Notes under the pieces: model-generated
Databases searched by the model: none
The model's input: the letters and a program-made list of their open reading frames with translations, nothing else
Told to the model about the DNA's origin: nothing
Translations under genes and position numbers: made by a program
Shown: positions 12,403 to 25,080 of the stretch, one piece after another
How the letters are laid out: each line of letters begins with the position of its first letter
Numbering within the stretch: position 1 is the stretch's first letter
Assembly (NCBI GenBank): GCA_030248215.1
Contig: JASANG010001107.1
Span: 558,001 to 622,000, forward strand
Direction: 5' to 3'
DNA: 64,000 bases
From: Enoplolaimus lenunculus
Lineage: Eukaryota > Nematoda > Enoplea > Enoplida > Thoracostomopsidae

Positions 12403-15400
12403 TTTGATTTAATCCATGCTGCTAAATATTAGTTTGGAACATTTTATTCTTTCAAGCGAATTATAACAATTTTTAATCCTATAACCATGCAACAGGTAAA
12501 CTTTTGTCATGACAAAAGGTTTTAGTTTGCGCCGTACGAACGGCGTTCAATAAGGCTTATATTTTACTCTATGATATGATTTTCTTACGAGTTTGCCATT
12601 GCGTTTCTATTCGTATCAGTTACTTCCTTGGTGATCGGTTTCATAAGTTTCAAACGAAAAACGGTTACCATATACGGTACTTTTGCTTTTCCATGCTATT
12701 GCGCATTGGTTTGTTTTTCATATTTGAAGCATAGTTGAAACTTGTTCAAACTAAGTATACTCAGTTATTACAATGCTAACTGGCTTTTTACCATCTACAA
12801 CAGTAGCGAACCTAGAAACTTCTGACAACAGGATCGCGCAATATATATAACAGATAAAAACATCAATAGCGAAGCAAGCGAAAATCTAACACCAACCGAA
12901 CGTAAACGTTTAGATTTTGCAAAACTTTTTGAACGTAACCGTTGATGCGAATTGCATTTGTCCTCACGCAGCCTCGTTTACAATTTGACAGTTTTTACCA
13001 TCTGCTAATTTTTTTGTTCATTGAATGACCAGCTGTAATATCGGATGCATACAAAACGGTTCGCTGCGTTTTTTCAGCAAAATTAAAATTTAATGGAAAA
13101 AAGTCCGTTTGAATTCCTTTGTGAAAGTTAACGCAAGTTTAATTATGAAGTTTTTGAAATAAGAGTATTGTCCTTTGTTTTACTAACATTTAAATAATAG
13201 CATTTTAACTGAACGAATACGAAAAATTTTTATTTTTCATTTCTCAGTGTCCTGTTGCATGTACGTTTTAACACATTATACGACACTAGTGATACTCACT
13301 CTGTCTATAATTCACTAATGGCAATGCAAACAAAAATAGGAAATGAAAGTGCATTGTGAAATTTACAACGCTACGTGCTTTTGGGGGCGGGACAGGGGCG
13401 TTGCCCACCCCTTCGGACATCTCCAGCTTTCCAGGCCTAAAACTTTTAATAGAGCATCCAAAGAATTCTGAGTAAGAACATTTTCTCAAACCAATGTTAA
13501 ATTTTCATGTTTTCCTACTAACAATTCCCGGTTGCGGGTCTAGAAATTTAGTTTAGAAAACATAGAATTGCTCAAAAAAACTATTATTAGTAGATTTTAC
13601 TGTATTACGCTATGGATGAGGAATAGAAAACTACCTTGTCAATTGGATAACCATAGCTAAGGTTAGTGCTGCGATGTTGTACAACGCGTTTCCTTTCGGT
13701 TTGAGCATTTTAGGTTGTTTACCAAAAAGAATTGTTTGAGTGAACCCAAAATACAAAATCGAAGGCGTAATTACGGTTTGGGCTAACCCACTGCATAATT
13801 CGTTTTTTGCAAGTAGCACATGCCTTGTGATTGGTTACTACCTTAATGCCAAACACAATTATGATTTAGCTGATGCAAATACTCTTTTCTGATTGGCTAC
13901 GTAATCGCTACTTTTGGCTACCAAACAGTTTGCTTTACTAAGCGAAGTGGAATCAAGCCGGAATAGGATTATCAAGCAACCAAACGAAAACTAACAGCTT
14001 TATTAAACATAATTCCGCCTTCGGCTAGCCTATGTCGTAATTCCGCTTTGGACTAGCCCAATTCGGAATTGGACTGAATTATGACTTGGGCTGCGACATA
14101 TATAGCCTACCTCAAAAACACAACAATTTGTTTTAATTTCGTCAAGTCGCATTTATTTTGTGTCGTATACCTTGAATTAAGTTCAATAATTATATTTTAA
14201 ACGCTTCAATCTTACAAATATCCATCTGTTATTTTACCACATAAATTTGATAAATTTTAATTAGCTTTAGGGTTTATATTATTTCTACATAATTAAGAGA
14301 GACTTTGAAAAATAGTCCTTCAGCACTTGGCAAACAAAGGTTCGCTCATGCTAAGGTTCTTTGTATTTTTGCTTTTGTTTTGTAATCTGCACTATTGAAC
14401 ACTGGCCAATGGGTTAATGTTGTAACAGCGCGTGATGGAAATTTTTTAGAAAGGTACTTTTTAATGGATAAAGCGATGCGAGTACAATAGTTAAAGTTGA
14501 TTTTTTCCGTTATCAACTACACTCTCACTGCTGCACTCTCAAGTTTGAAGGATAGGTTTAAACTAAATTATGACTTTGATATACACAGACCGAGAATATT
14601 AGGCATTTCAACTGTAGGAAATATATGCTTCAAATGAGATCGGATAAAATGTGTAGTTATCGTATAACCTTGTCAGAAAAAAGAGGCTCTGGTCCCCCAG
14701 TTCCCTTCATCTCAAAAAATTGGCACATATATTACCCCACAGCAAAAATAGCGTTTTATAACTTTTGCCGGCCGCCGCCTCCGTCAGAAATTTCTGGATC
14801 CGGTGCTGATGCCCTACTCTGTGATCCATTCTATAACTGGTGTGTGTAGTAGTTTGTACAGTTTTTGGGAAACACGCGCTCATGGTTGCAACTGGTGTCT
14901 TTATATCTCCCAACTGGCAGTATGCAGACAGTTAAATACCGTTTGACTTAGACGCGGCGAATTTCATATAATATATCTATAGGAGCAAAAAGATTTCAAA
15001 AGGCACATAGAAGTTGTTTTAAAGCTATTGGAAAGTTTATCTGTCCCAGGCGTGAAGCTTCTTATAGAGCGAGGGTGGCGCCGAACCCGTCTCTTGTTTA
15101 CATCTTTGTACTTGCGGTCCTGCTGCAAAGGCAAAATCGCACATCGCTTCTGACCCATATCAGTGGCGTATCTTTAATAACAGTATTTGTATTTAATATT
15201 TTTTATTTTAATCATATTGCACAAAATATCTAATACCACGGATAAGACCAAAATATTGGACTGGGGCGAGCACAATGAAATTTAGTGAAACAAATTTTAT
15301 CGCTGTCAAATACATTTGTTCAACGTTTCAATCTATATGCCAATTGGAATAAAATTTACAATAGGTAATCAACCAGAGGCACTGCTGTACCAATCCCTTG

Positions 15401-15615
15401 CAAATGCCTGTCGAAACCAATGTCGGCTGTGTCACTTTCTCATTTTTATCTCAAATTTCCGCGTCGAAACTTTTATTTTTATTCGCAAACTCTGTTGTTA
15501 ATAAATGCTTTACTTCGTTGTTTTCTTAAAATAAAGCTTAAATGTGAGGAAACCATGCCTGAAATGGAAACTGTGTTTAAAAAATAAAGTGAATTAATAA
15601 GTATACTAATGAGGT
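12403..15615. other. Intergenic, no gene seen
   Basis: Short frames only. 13990-14110 repeats a TAATTCCGCTTTGGACTAGCC-like phrase imperfectly two to three times. 14690-14830 ends TTTCTGGATCCGGTGCTG, which resembles the end of a hAT-like CAGTGGCGGATCC MITE. Nothing else recognised. Confidence 0.35.
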
Positions 15616-15619
15616 AATT

Positions 15620-15790
15620 TTTGTATCAAGCCAGGGCTCGTAGCTAGAGAAGGCAGAGGGCTGAGTTATATCTGAAATATTTTGGCCCTTCTAGTAAAAT
15701 TTTTAACCCAGCTTGTAAGCGAAGATCATGCATGCCTGTACTGAAATATTGTTGTCCCCCGTAGAACGTTGAGCTGGATATAGGCTGGCT
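15620..15790. mobile_element. Copy of the GAGCTGGCTAC interspersed repeat
   Basis: Contains CTCGTAGCTAGAG ... GGGCTGAG ... TTTTTAACCCAGC ... TTGAGCTGGATATAGGC in the same order as the clearer copies at 48567-48722 and 38660-38830. About 165 bp, non-coding and worn. Confidence 0.5.
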
Positions 15791-16239
15791 CAAAATGTGT
15801 TGTGCGCCATTCATAATTGAAGGCAGATTTGATATGCTTTTATTTTATTTAGTTGGCGGACTGAACGAATAGTTATTGAGATTGTTACAAATTATGGCTG
15901 TAACTTGAGAGCCATTGATCAATATTTAGTTTTTGTTAACTGTAGTGGTTGAAATTTCGTATTCATAAAAACTGTAACAAAGTTTGCCGGTAATTGCAAA
16001 AACTGTTTGAAACTTTAAGCTTTACTTATAAGCTTTAACACGGACGATTTCACTGTCACTCACTTGTCTAGATTGACTTTGTGTATAATTGAAACCGTAA
16101 ATTTAACCTCTTGTACAATGGTCTGGACTTTTGCTCGCTTCGCTCGTGAAGTTATTTTCAGCTGATCCGAAATGACGTGGACTGTTCGACCCGATCCATG
16201 TGACTGTATGTAATGTTTCAGTATATTTTATGTATAAAT

Positions 16240-16996
16240 ACATGCAGAGCCGGTTTTACCGTGTACGAGAAAAACCTTTTTTGTTTAAATTGAGTGAGTA
16301 TATTTGATGGAAACAAAATACGGTTGGCTTCTGGCTCGGTTGCCCGGAAAACGATCCGCTTAAACGCAAACTTTAGTACTGTGGTTTTCCCAAATGTGGT
16401 TTGGCATCTCGCTCGCTTCGCTCGTGAAGTTTCTTTTATTACATTTTGCGCTATAATTTTCGATGTAAATTTATTCTCCCGATGCGTAATCCCTCGAAAA
16501 TTTTCTCTCCCTCCCATTCCACCAAATAAATTTCTGGATACGAAACTGCCTTACCCCCAGATTGTCCCAAAATAGCATTTTCCCGGATATATCCGCATTG
16601 GCCAAAATTCCAATTTCCTGGGTAATAATCCCAATTTCCCAAAACCCCGGGCGAGAAATGCTATGGCCAGAATCCCAATTTATCGGGTAATAGCCGAATT
16701 TCACAAAATTCAATTTCCCGGGTGATATGTGAATTTCCCAAAATCCCAGTTTGCCCGGTAATATCCCTATTTCCCAAAACCGCAATTTCCCGGGTAATAT
16801 CCGCGGATTTTGGGAAGGACATCTTCAGTACCTACATGGATCCCTTGTGTTGTCCCCCAACACAACATAAACCAATATTTTGTATTAAAATTTAGTATTA
16901 AAATTGCTTTTGGCTTCCTATTGCTTCGCTTTCGATATTTTTCCACTGTGGTATATGTACACTGAGCCATCCTTTAAAGTCTGGATCTGCCACTGG
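16240..16996. mobile_element. hAT-like non-autonomous element containing a minisatellite
   Basis: The right end TCTGGATCTGCCACTG is the inverse of the CAGTGGCGGATCC-type end seen in several repeats here. The left side (CAGAGCCGGTTTTACC) is a weaker match. The interior holds the CTCGCTTCGCTCG / AAATTTAGTACTAAAA block shared with 30270, 18230 and 58900, plus an expanded minisatellite. No clear target duplication was found, so the limits are approximate. Confidence 0.45.
16555..16815. repeat. Diverged minisatellite, period about 36 bp
   Basis: The phrase CCCGGGTAATATCC followed by AATTTCCCAAAATCC recurs about seven times with many changes. All frames on the minus strand read through part of it, which is why a short glycine/tryptophan-rich frame appears there. 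It lies inside the hAT-like element at 16240-16996 and is not a gene. Confidence 0.75.
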
Positions 16997-17775
16997 TTCT
17001 TGTTTCGGGTCCTTGGCGTATAATTTCTTTTCGGTCTGTATTTTGTGACATAACCATGAACTACATTTTGACTAAATTGACTTGTTGAAAACTATTCAAC
17101 ATTTTGCCAAGTTTTCAATTTTTAGTGGAAAGTTAACTTTGTAATGTACGCATGATCATACAGTTCTTTTTAAAAGACTAGCTACTGATGGACATTCAAG
17201 GTATCCTGATAAAGTATTCTTATAGACGAATTATTTTGATTTAACCATGGGCACCTAAATGGGTTAAACAGGTTGGACATATCTTGCATGCGTTACGTTT
17301 GGACTGGCCGTACGGGACAAACAGAAATATGTTCCAAACTGCATCTCAACGCCATCTTGTAAACAATCCTATTTGACCGACAGAGTAGGCTAACGTGTTT
17401 TCCCCTGCCAGTTTTCACAAACTTTTTCTGCGATCCTGGGTTATGCTTAATATATCTGAAAAAACTGTTCCATAAACTCTGGTTTGTATAATCATATAAG
17501 TAGCGGGTTTGGCAACAATATTTATATTATAAGTACTGTCAAACTTGAAATGTCGCGAGGAAAAACTGTATACACTGAATTCCCACGTGTATGTTGCAAC
17601 GAATCAGAGAGCACTTGATGCGCGATATTGAAAACAGACTGATTTGAGGCAACCAATAGTGATTCTGTATTTGAAGTTAAATTTGTCGCCTCCGTTAATG
17701 AGGGGCATTAAGTGGAGAGGAGTGATCCGAAAGAGGCAAATGTTGTTTTCTTTTTTTACTTATGTTGCATTCTTG

Positions 17776-17924
17776 GGCCCATGTAAAGATCAGGGACGGA
17801 ACGTTTTTCTGTGGGTCTGCAATAGAGAAAGATTAAGCTTTAGACTATTTTTGCTTAGCTTAGGCCTAGACTTAGGCTTAGGCTTAGGCTTAGGCTTAGG
17901 AATATGCTTATAATACTATGGGCC
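17776..17924 (+). mobile_element. TTAGGC-bearing MITE, nearly complete
   Basis: Begins GGCCCATGTAAAGATCAGGG, continues with the AAGCTTTAGACT block, then four head-to-tail TTAGGC hexamers, and ends TACTATGGGCC. Compared with 21018-21220 it lacks the CTCATTCTTACG spacer and the inner part of the right terminal repeat. Confidence 0.7.
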
Positions 17925-19274
17925 TTTAACTGGAGGTTTGAAATTGAAAAAGAATTTCACATAATGTTTTTCCAAACTGAACAAAATAAGTTTTGCCCGT
18001 TCCGGTCTTGGCAATTATTACTCAATTTGAAAACTTCCGGTTGTACAACAAAGCTACCAACTAAACGTTCTATTGCATTGTTGACAAACCTCAGTAGAAA
18101 AGACCATAATATATGTAGAGAGAGGAAACCGTTTCTATTGTACGACAATGGTAGATTTGAGTTGTCCACCGTGAATTCACAAATTTCTTAATGGGGCAGG
18201 CGCGTGACATAGGGGTTATAGTGAAAAAACTCAAGTGTGAAGCGAGCTTGAAGGTAAATGCAATTTTAGCACTAAATTTTAATGCAAAATTTTAACTGTG
18301 ATTCCTGTTAGGAAAACGGCCATGACCTGAGTGCCCTGCTTTGGAATACCCAGTGATTTTAATCTCACGAAGGTTATGGGATAGCACCCATTAGGCGCAA
18401 TAGACCTGGTTTGAAAAAGGTATATATTTTTAAATAAAATAGTATTTTAGATCGCATTAGAATTATTTTACTTAAACGTTAAATGATTCAAATTCAAATA
18501 TTAGTTTCTTCACCGCAAACGAAGCCCAAGTGTCACAAGTCACAATGCTCCGATCCTCAGAAGTCAATCAGACGGTTTTCATTGGTTGCTGTTATAAATG
18601 AAAACATATTCATCGAATCAGATGCGAAATGCCGGATGCAACGCCACAAACTCGTTGTCAATTGAACGGTTGTGATTGGTTAAAGCCCGGAATTTTGTTA
18701 CAACGGAAGATAAACAAATTCCCGAATCAAACAATGGAAGAGTGTTTTGTGATTGACGACAGTACAGAAGGTTGGTAGTTATTCAGCCCTGTGACGTATC
18801 CATAGGAGCGTAATTTTAGGAAGCTGTTTGTCAGCCAATCTATTTACAAGGGCCTAATTCTACGTGGTTAGGAGGCTCTGACTCTTAAAAATTTTCTATA
18901 TGTTTTCTTATTGTTACGGAAAGATAGCAAGTGAAGCTAAGCCACCGAATTATTTATTGCAACTGCCATGTCATCAGAGGAGTAGCCACGATTTCATTGC
19001 GAGACGGGATAACCACGTCTAAAAGTTCTCAGCGAGCAAACGATAAAATTTTATACTCGGCAGGTGTTCTATAGTAAGTGGCTTTTCGAATCTTTCCAAA
19101 AATTTTGCGGGCTGTATATCCAGCTATCCCTCCTTGCATACGCCCTTGTTTGTCGTGTAGGCCGATATATTTAGCCACTGGCTTTTCAGCTGCTTTATTG
19201 TTTTGACGGAAATTAAGGCCAAAATTTAACGGATACTTGTCGGTATGTTTTTTAAATTTCCAACAGAGTATTAA

Positions 19275-19400
19275 CATGCCCGTAGGCAGCTCACCTTGCT
19301 AATGGGGCTCAGGAGGGCATATAAGTGGTCTCAATGACTTACGAGGCTGAAAATTTCCTAGGGCGGCCAAATTTTTCCTGGAACTTTTTAAATGCATGTG
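19275..19400 (-). mobile_element. Copy of the GAGCTGGCTAC interspersed repeat
   Basis: Reads GTAGGCAGCTCACCTTGCTAATGGGG, then a GGAGGGCATATAAG block, TCAATGACTTACGAG and CTAGGGCGGCC. This is the family order on the minus strand. Confidence 0.5.
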
Positions 19401-20214
19401 AATTTTTACTACACTTTTTATTGAAAATTTTTCAAAATACAAAGTTGCATCGTCATTTTCCTACATAAAACGCAATCATTACGATGTTTACGTTTTACTA
19501 GTGGTTTTCGCTTTTGTAAACTCTTGTCAAGCTTAAGCCTAAACCAAAGCCAAGTTTTATAAGCCTAATGTTAGGCATAAGCGTATGGCAAAAACCAACT
19601 TGTATATCAAAATCTGAAAATCTTGAAAATGTTAGGGTGAAGTTTACAACAGCGTTCCTGAGTTTCCAGCTGAGCGATAATGTATGTATTTTTCTTTCGT
19701 AATTGGGTCGAAGCTTTAAAATGTGAACTTAATTGATAATGTATTTTAACGCTTTTCTCAGTTTTAGAACAAAGTGATTTAGCTCAAATCAAAGTACAGG
19801 CAAAACAACTGGCGCAAAGTTGTATACCGTTCATAAAATTTGTCGAACATCTTACTTAAACGGCCGTCCCGGTTTCTGGTGGATCTGTAAAAGAGTAGGC
19901 TTGAATTCTAGACTACACTTGCTTGCTTAGGCTTAGGCTTAGGCTTAGGAATTTTTACGGCCCTAAGTGTAATATTGACCAAATTCTTTAAGGTTTAAAA
20001 ATTTATACTCGCAAATATAGGGCTTTAAATGCTTTCTGTTGCTCTGTCACTGTAGCCATGTCATTTGTGTATAGTTGTGGGTTAATGCTTGAAATTTTTG
20101 TGACCATCGCACTGAATAGTGGATCCGATCACACGCTATTGCTAAAACTCTATTGCAGCATATATTGACAGAAGTCTACATCTACTAGTGATCATTTGGG
20201 TAGTATTCTTGTCC

Positions 20215-20395
20215 GCGGGACTGTAGCGAGAGGGTGGCAAGGGGAGCTCGCCGCCCTAAAAGAATTTTACCCTCCCACCCCAGAAAGTTTTCAATGTACA
20301 GCTTGTAAGCCATCGAAAACGCTTTTGTAGGCCTCCCATGAAAAATTTCAGCCCCCTCTAACAAGATGAGCTGGCTACACACCTGCGTGGCCGGC
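20215..20395 (+). mobile_element. Copy of the GAGCTGGCTAC interspersed repeat
   Basis: Has AGAATTTTACCCTCC, then AAGTTTTCAATGTACAGCTTG, TAAGCCATCGAAAACGC and CCTCCCATGAAAAATTTCAG, ending AAGATGAGCTGGCTACAC, as in the other copies. Confidence 0.6.
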
Positions 20396-20610
20396 AAATT
20401 GTATTCAAAACAAGCATTTTGCTACTGGGGAATTTGGCAGTGTATTGACATGTTTGTTTAAAAGACTTTGTTTTGCTTTGAATATTCAGTTGTCAAATTC
20501 AAAAATTAAGGTTTGTGTCATGTGTAGTTTTATCATATTTGTTTTCATTTTAAAATTTGTGTTTTTTATTAATTCTAAAATATATTTTTAAAAATTGATT
20601 GGCGTTATTA

Positions 20611-20694
20611 GGGTTGCGCTATACTTGACGGACGGCGCTAAACGGTGCCGTGCCGGTGACGGACGGTGCCGGATGGCGCCACACGTTTTCAACC
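20611..20694. mobile_element. Harbinger-like MITE of the GGGTTGCGCTATACTT family
   Basis: Begins GGGTTGCGCTATACTTGACG, has the family's GC-rich core (GACGGACGG, CGGTGCC, GGCGCC), and ends TTTTCAACC. TTA flanks both sides (20608-20610 and 20695-20697), a PIF/Harbinger-type 3-bp target duplication. Only 84 bp. Confidence 0.7.
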
Positions 20695-21017
20695 TTAACT
20701 GTTTAATTTAAAAGCACTTACGTAATATTATGACACACGGCGAAGTGATTGGTTAACTAGTATCAAAAATAATGTCACAACGAAGATATTTGGCAACGAC
20801 ACTCCGCAGCTATGGTTCAACACGGCCTGATAGACAGGAACGTATAATATTCCGGGACATTGGGCAATATATCCACGGAAGTTTTGTAGGAGCATGAAAA
20901 TAAACAGTTTTACCAGGCTTGAGAGCAATCCTGTCCCTCCTGAAGTGATGTCCTAAAACATGGTCCAGCCGTCAACCTAAATGACAAAACGCAGGGTTGT
21001 AAACGGAAGGATACAGA

Positions 21018-21220
21018 GGCCCATGTATAGAACAGAGCCACATCGTTTTCCGGAGGGGCTATAATAGAGTCTGTTTAAGCTTTAGACTAATTTTTTGCGT
21101 AGGGTTAGGCTTACGCTTTAGGCTTACGCTTAAGCTTAGGAGTAGGCTCATCCACACGCTTAGGCTTAGGCTTAGGAATATGCTTATACTACTGTTCCGT
21201 CCCTATTCTATGCATGGGCC
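21018..21220 (+). mobile_element. TTAGGC-bearing MITE, complete reference copy
   Basis: Starts GGCCCATGTATAGAACAG and ends with the inverse, GTCCCTATTCTATGCATGGGCC. The interior holds AAGCTTTAGACTAATTTTTT, a run of TTAGGC/TTACGC hexamers, a CTCATCC spacer, a second TTAGGC run and AATATGCTTATACTACTG. The flanking 8-mers, GATACAGA on the left and GATAGGGA on the right, agree at six of eight positions, consistent with an aged hAT-type duplication. Confidence 0.75.
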
Positions 21221-22866
21221 GATAGGGAGATATACATCCGAAATTTTTAGAAAAACCATAAAACCGAACTGGTGTACAGGCTACATAACGAATAGTCCGT
21301 GGCTGCAGTTGTCAAAAAATATTCTCACTCGCCACGCTGGCTTGCCACATATACGTAATTATCCCCCCTTCGAAATAAAATCCTTTTTCGCCACTAAAAA
21401 CACTGGTCAGAACAGCAATTGCAAAACAGACTTTTACTAAACAAAACGAGTCGGAAATATTGAATTCTAGGTTCTAAACGACAAACCATGTATAGCAGTT
21501 GAGGTCATTTCAATATATGCTGCAATTCAGACGAATAATCTGGTAATAAGGATTATCTTTATTCGCTTGCTAGGCATCCTCCTAATAAATGCGTTGTTTG
21601 CGGTGTGGAAATTTATAAATTGTCTTTGACAAGCTTGGTTGCTTGCCTTCGGGTGCAATGTTACTGGTTAATTGTATAAGATGTTTTATTATCTTTAGTA
21701 TACGCGATTAACGTCTTCGAAAGGATTTGCACTGTAATTGATTTCGAGTTATTGGTGCCTTTAACAAGCGTCGGTATGAGTAATAATTAATTCTAAACCC
21801 GCGGCACAAGAGCAAATTCGCTCGTACTTCCCTTACGATTCTTGTACACTTTCCTCATACTTTGGCTTTCGCTTAAGCTTACGTTTAGGCCTACGATTGC
21901 TTAGGTTTATGTTTAAAAAAGGCGTATCTATGCCTAAGCCGTTTGCCTAAGTTTTAGCCTTAACTTACAAATGTGGTGGAAAATATAAAAAAAGCCCTGT
22001 CTAGAAATTGCTTGGTCATGCCGAAAACCAAAATGTTGCCTCCATTCTAATATTGTAAAAAAATTTGGTAAGAGGTATTCCATTGTTTGCGATGCTTAGG
22101 AGGCCGCGGTCGCTGAATCCTTAATACTGTAGGCACGGCATTATATTAAATAATCATTAACGATATGTCAAATTTGTGTTTTGTATTTGAAGGACTTGAA
22201 GTTTAGTCATTGTCATTTGAGTAGAATGGACACGAGGTGCTTATATTAGCTTTCACGATTCTTAGAATGAAACGATTTCAGCAGTTGTCTCAGTTCGAAC
22301 AATGACTTTTATGCCACGAAATGTGTTTGGTTCCTCGTTTCTCGCACTCAACCGTGGCGACAAATGCTTTCGATATCTTTTGAATTCTACTGGTTTAAAG
22401 TGGTGGCTTTCTGGTTTTAAATTCCTGGTGCCATTCTATGCTGTCTAAAGGTTATAATTGTAAATATAGCCCGACAGCCAACTTATTGCAATATCTCAGC
22501 ATGTAGCCAGCATATTATATTTTAGTCTTGCCATAGTTGTATACCAGCGACACTATTACTTTGCTGGTCACTAATCGCACCTAGTGACCTGATCAGTGAT
22601 TTTGTCAAACGCCAATTCTGTTATTGGTGTGAAATATGAAATATTGCTTTGGTATCATTCATAATGTCTGCCCAGCAAACACAAATTTTTTATAGAGACG
22701 GCAGGGAAATTTCTAGAAATGTCTTCAACTTGGGTAGAAATTATTGTTATACGAGAAAGCTCATGTTAGGGGCCTGCATTGTGGAAGTCACGGGGACTGG
22801 GGACTTAGTAGCTGGAATCATGTGCTGATGTTTATGCTCAGGCGTAGGATTAAGCTCACGTTTAGG
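21221..22866. other. Intergenic, no gene seen
   Basis: AT-rich with only short frames. 21840-21980 has TTAGGC-like hexamers on both strands (CTTAAGCTTACGTTTAGGCC, then ATGCCTAAGCCG), probably a worn member of a hexamer-bearing family. Nothing gene-like. Confidence 0.35.
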
Positions 22867-23025
22867 CTAAGGCCCATAGTTAGCCCACCTTGCTAGGGAA
22901 TGGCTAAATTTTTTTCAAATGGGCATACAAGGAAAGACTTACAAGCAAGTTTAAAAACTTCCCACAGGGCAAAATTTCTTCCAGTGGGAGCTGAGGCGTC
23001 CTGCTCCCTCTGGCTACGTGCCTAT
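22867..23025 (-). mobile_element. Copy of the GAGCTGGCTAC interspersed repeat
   Basis: Reads TTAGCCCACCTTGCTAGGG, then GGGCATACAAGGAAAGACTT, ACAAGCAAGTTTAAAAACTT, GGGCAAAATTTCTTCCAGTG and GAGCTGAGGCGTC, ending GGCTACGTGCC. The family is on the minus strand here. Confidence 0.65.
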
Positions 23026-24264
23026 TCTGGCTTCTGCTTATGCTCAGGCCTAGGTCTAGGTTGAGGCTTGCTTACTTAGGCTCAGTGAACAGGCCCCTGT
23101 AATTAGCAATGGCCAAGTATCTGTTAGTAACAACGTCAAGACTTGAAACCTATTTTTATAAGTGAACTAACTTCAACATCGACAGACATTCTTAAATTAA
23201 AGCCTTAGATGTAGATTGTACCTGATGCTGCAAAATTTGAAACCAATTTCGTATAGGGAATTGGCCAATTTTACTTTGAAAGGCGTAACAGCAGTAAAAG
23301 TGTATATTCCCAAGCCTAAGCCCCCTAAGCATAATAATTAGTCTACAGCTTAAGCTTACTGTCTTGGAATCTCGCATAAAACAAGAATTGCCCCACCTTT
23401 TGGTTAGAGTTATTGCCGCAAACCACAGTCAAATATTTACACACCATCTGGTGAACGCTGTTCGAGTACAATTTTATCCAGAACGACCATTAATTTATGG
23501 ATGTCGAGGGATCTGCAGCGAGCGCATCTATTTAACATTATGGCTTTTGTCTAGCCAGCGTTTGGTGAAATCTAAGCAATTCTTTACGCGATGTGATGTA
23601 TAGCCTTGAGAAATTTTAACAATGTCAGATTTACTTATGCGTATGATGCAATATTAATAATTCTTGATGAACAACACAAGCAATTTAATTTCTCAATGCG
23701 GACGGATGTAAACCGTCAAAAAATAAGGGGATTATTATCACGCGTTAGAGCACCAGTTTTTTATAACACAGGTTTTACTAAACGTCGTGAAGAATAAAAA
23801 ACACAATTTCGAACCTCTTCATCTACCCTAAACAGAATGGTAGCAATTGAGGTGAATTAGTTTTGTATGCAGCTTTCAAACATCTTTTTAACCAATTCAA
23901 ACTACGATCAAAACAATTATTCAATAGGACGGAACAAAACCAGGTTGCAGGCAACAGCAATCAAATCTTAATTTGGTTAATTTTCTATCCACAAATTTTA
24001 CATGGTTTTTGATCTTTTTCTGGAGTAAAATTTTCCACAAAGTGTAGACCAGATGTTAGACTCGTTTCTATGGAGATTTGTTACTTTCAATTTTGGACAA
24101 TAACGCGAGATTTGCACGTTGCGTCCATCATCAACTGAAACTACAGGCTGATAAAGGCTGTTGCAAAAGAAATTTGTTTATATAAGAGTTGTGGCACATA
24201 TTAACCTCGCGGTCCAGTGTCGTTCCAGAAATCCGAGCATCCCATCACAAAAATTTGAGGTATG

Positions 24265-24605
24265 AACGAAGGTGGGTGGGATATGATCGAAGCTGGGATT
24301 TTGGGATTTGTGAATTCGAAATACGGTCAAAAGTGGGTTTTAATTTTTCGGGATATGGTCAAAGGCGGGATTTTGGAATATGGTCTAAGTTGGAACGTTG
24401 GAATTGGGGGATATGGTTGAAGGTTGAATTTTGGGATTTCGGGCGGGATATGGTCGAAGGTGCGGTTTTGCGATTTTAAGATTTCGGAATATGGTTGAAG
24501 GTGTGATTTTGGGATTTCGGGATATGGTCGAAGGTCAGACTTAGGGATTTAGGTATACGGTCTAAAGTCGGATTTTGGAATTTCGGTATTTGGCCGAAGA
24601 TGCGA
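24265..24605. repeat. Diverged minisatellite, period about 33 bp
   Basis: Variants of GGGATATGGTCGAAGG followed by GGGATTTTGGGATTTC recur about ten times with substitutions and small length changes. The glycine/tryptophan/phenylalanine-rich frame at 24189-24479 is a by-product of this repeat. Confidence 0.8.
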
Positions 24606-25080
24606 TGATCCTAAACCTAAGCCTAACCCTAAGTCCAAGACAATGCCATCAAATGAATAATTTATACTTAAATCAAGGCTTGCTTTTAAAGCATAAGCTG
24701 AAACCTTAGTCCTAGCCTAATGCTATATCTAAGCCTAAGATTACAATTTTGTCCAAGGGTCATTTAAGATCTAATCTGTGTTTACAGATTAGCCTATTCT
24801 TAAAGCCTCAGCTTCAGCTAAACCTAGGCCTATGCCTAGAACCTAAGCCTAAACCTAAACGTAAGCTTAAGCCTAAGCCGTAGTCTGAGTCAAAGCCTAA
24901 GCCTAAGATTAGGCACCTCTAAAGCCTATGTCAAAGCTTCCACCAGACGCTACGCCTAAACGTCGAATTCTAGAAGACTTGCATAATCTAAACTTAAAAG
25001 GGAGACATGCCTAATTCTAAACCTAATCTTTAGCGAAAAGATTGCCTATTCCTAAACCTAAGCCTAACCCAGAGAACTTG
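24606..25080. repeat. CCTAAG-hexamer-rich block (decayed TTAGGC-family elements)
   Basis: Over about 475 bp the motif CCTAAGCCTAA and one-base variants recur more than twenty times in clusters separated by unrelated sequence. This looks like several nested or adjoining hexamer-bearing MITEs that have decayed. No inverted ends were resolved. Confidence 0.55.

Noticed and set aside
24189-24479. Frame with repeated GIW/DFG-type residues
   Set aside because: Produced by the diverged 33-bp minisatellite; no start context, splice sites or homology.
24606-25080. Interstitial telomere or chromosome-fusion point
   Set aside because: The CCTAAG hexamers are scattered, degenerate and on both strands across the window, and in well-kept copies they lie between MITE ends. 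A fusion scar would be one continuous tract.
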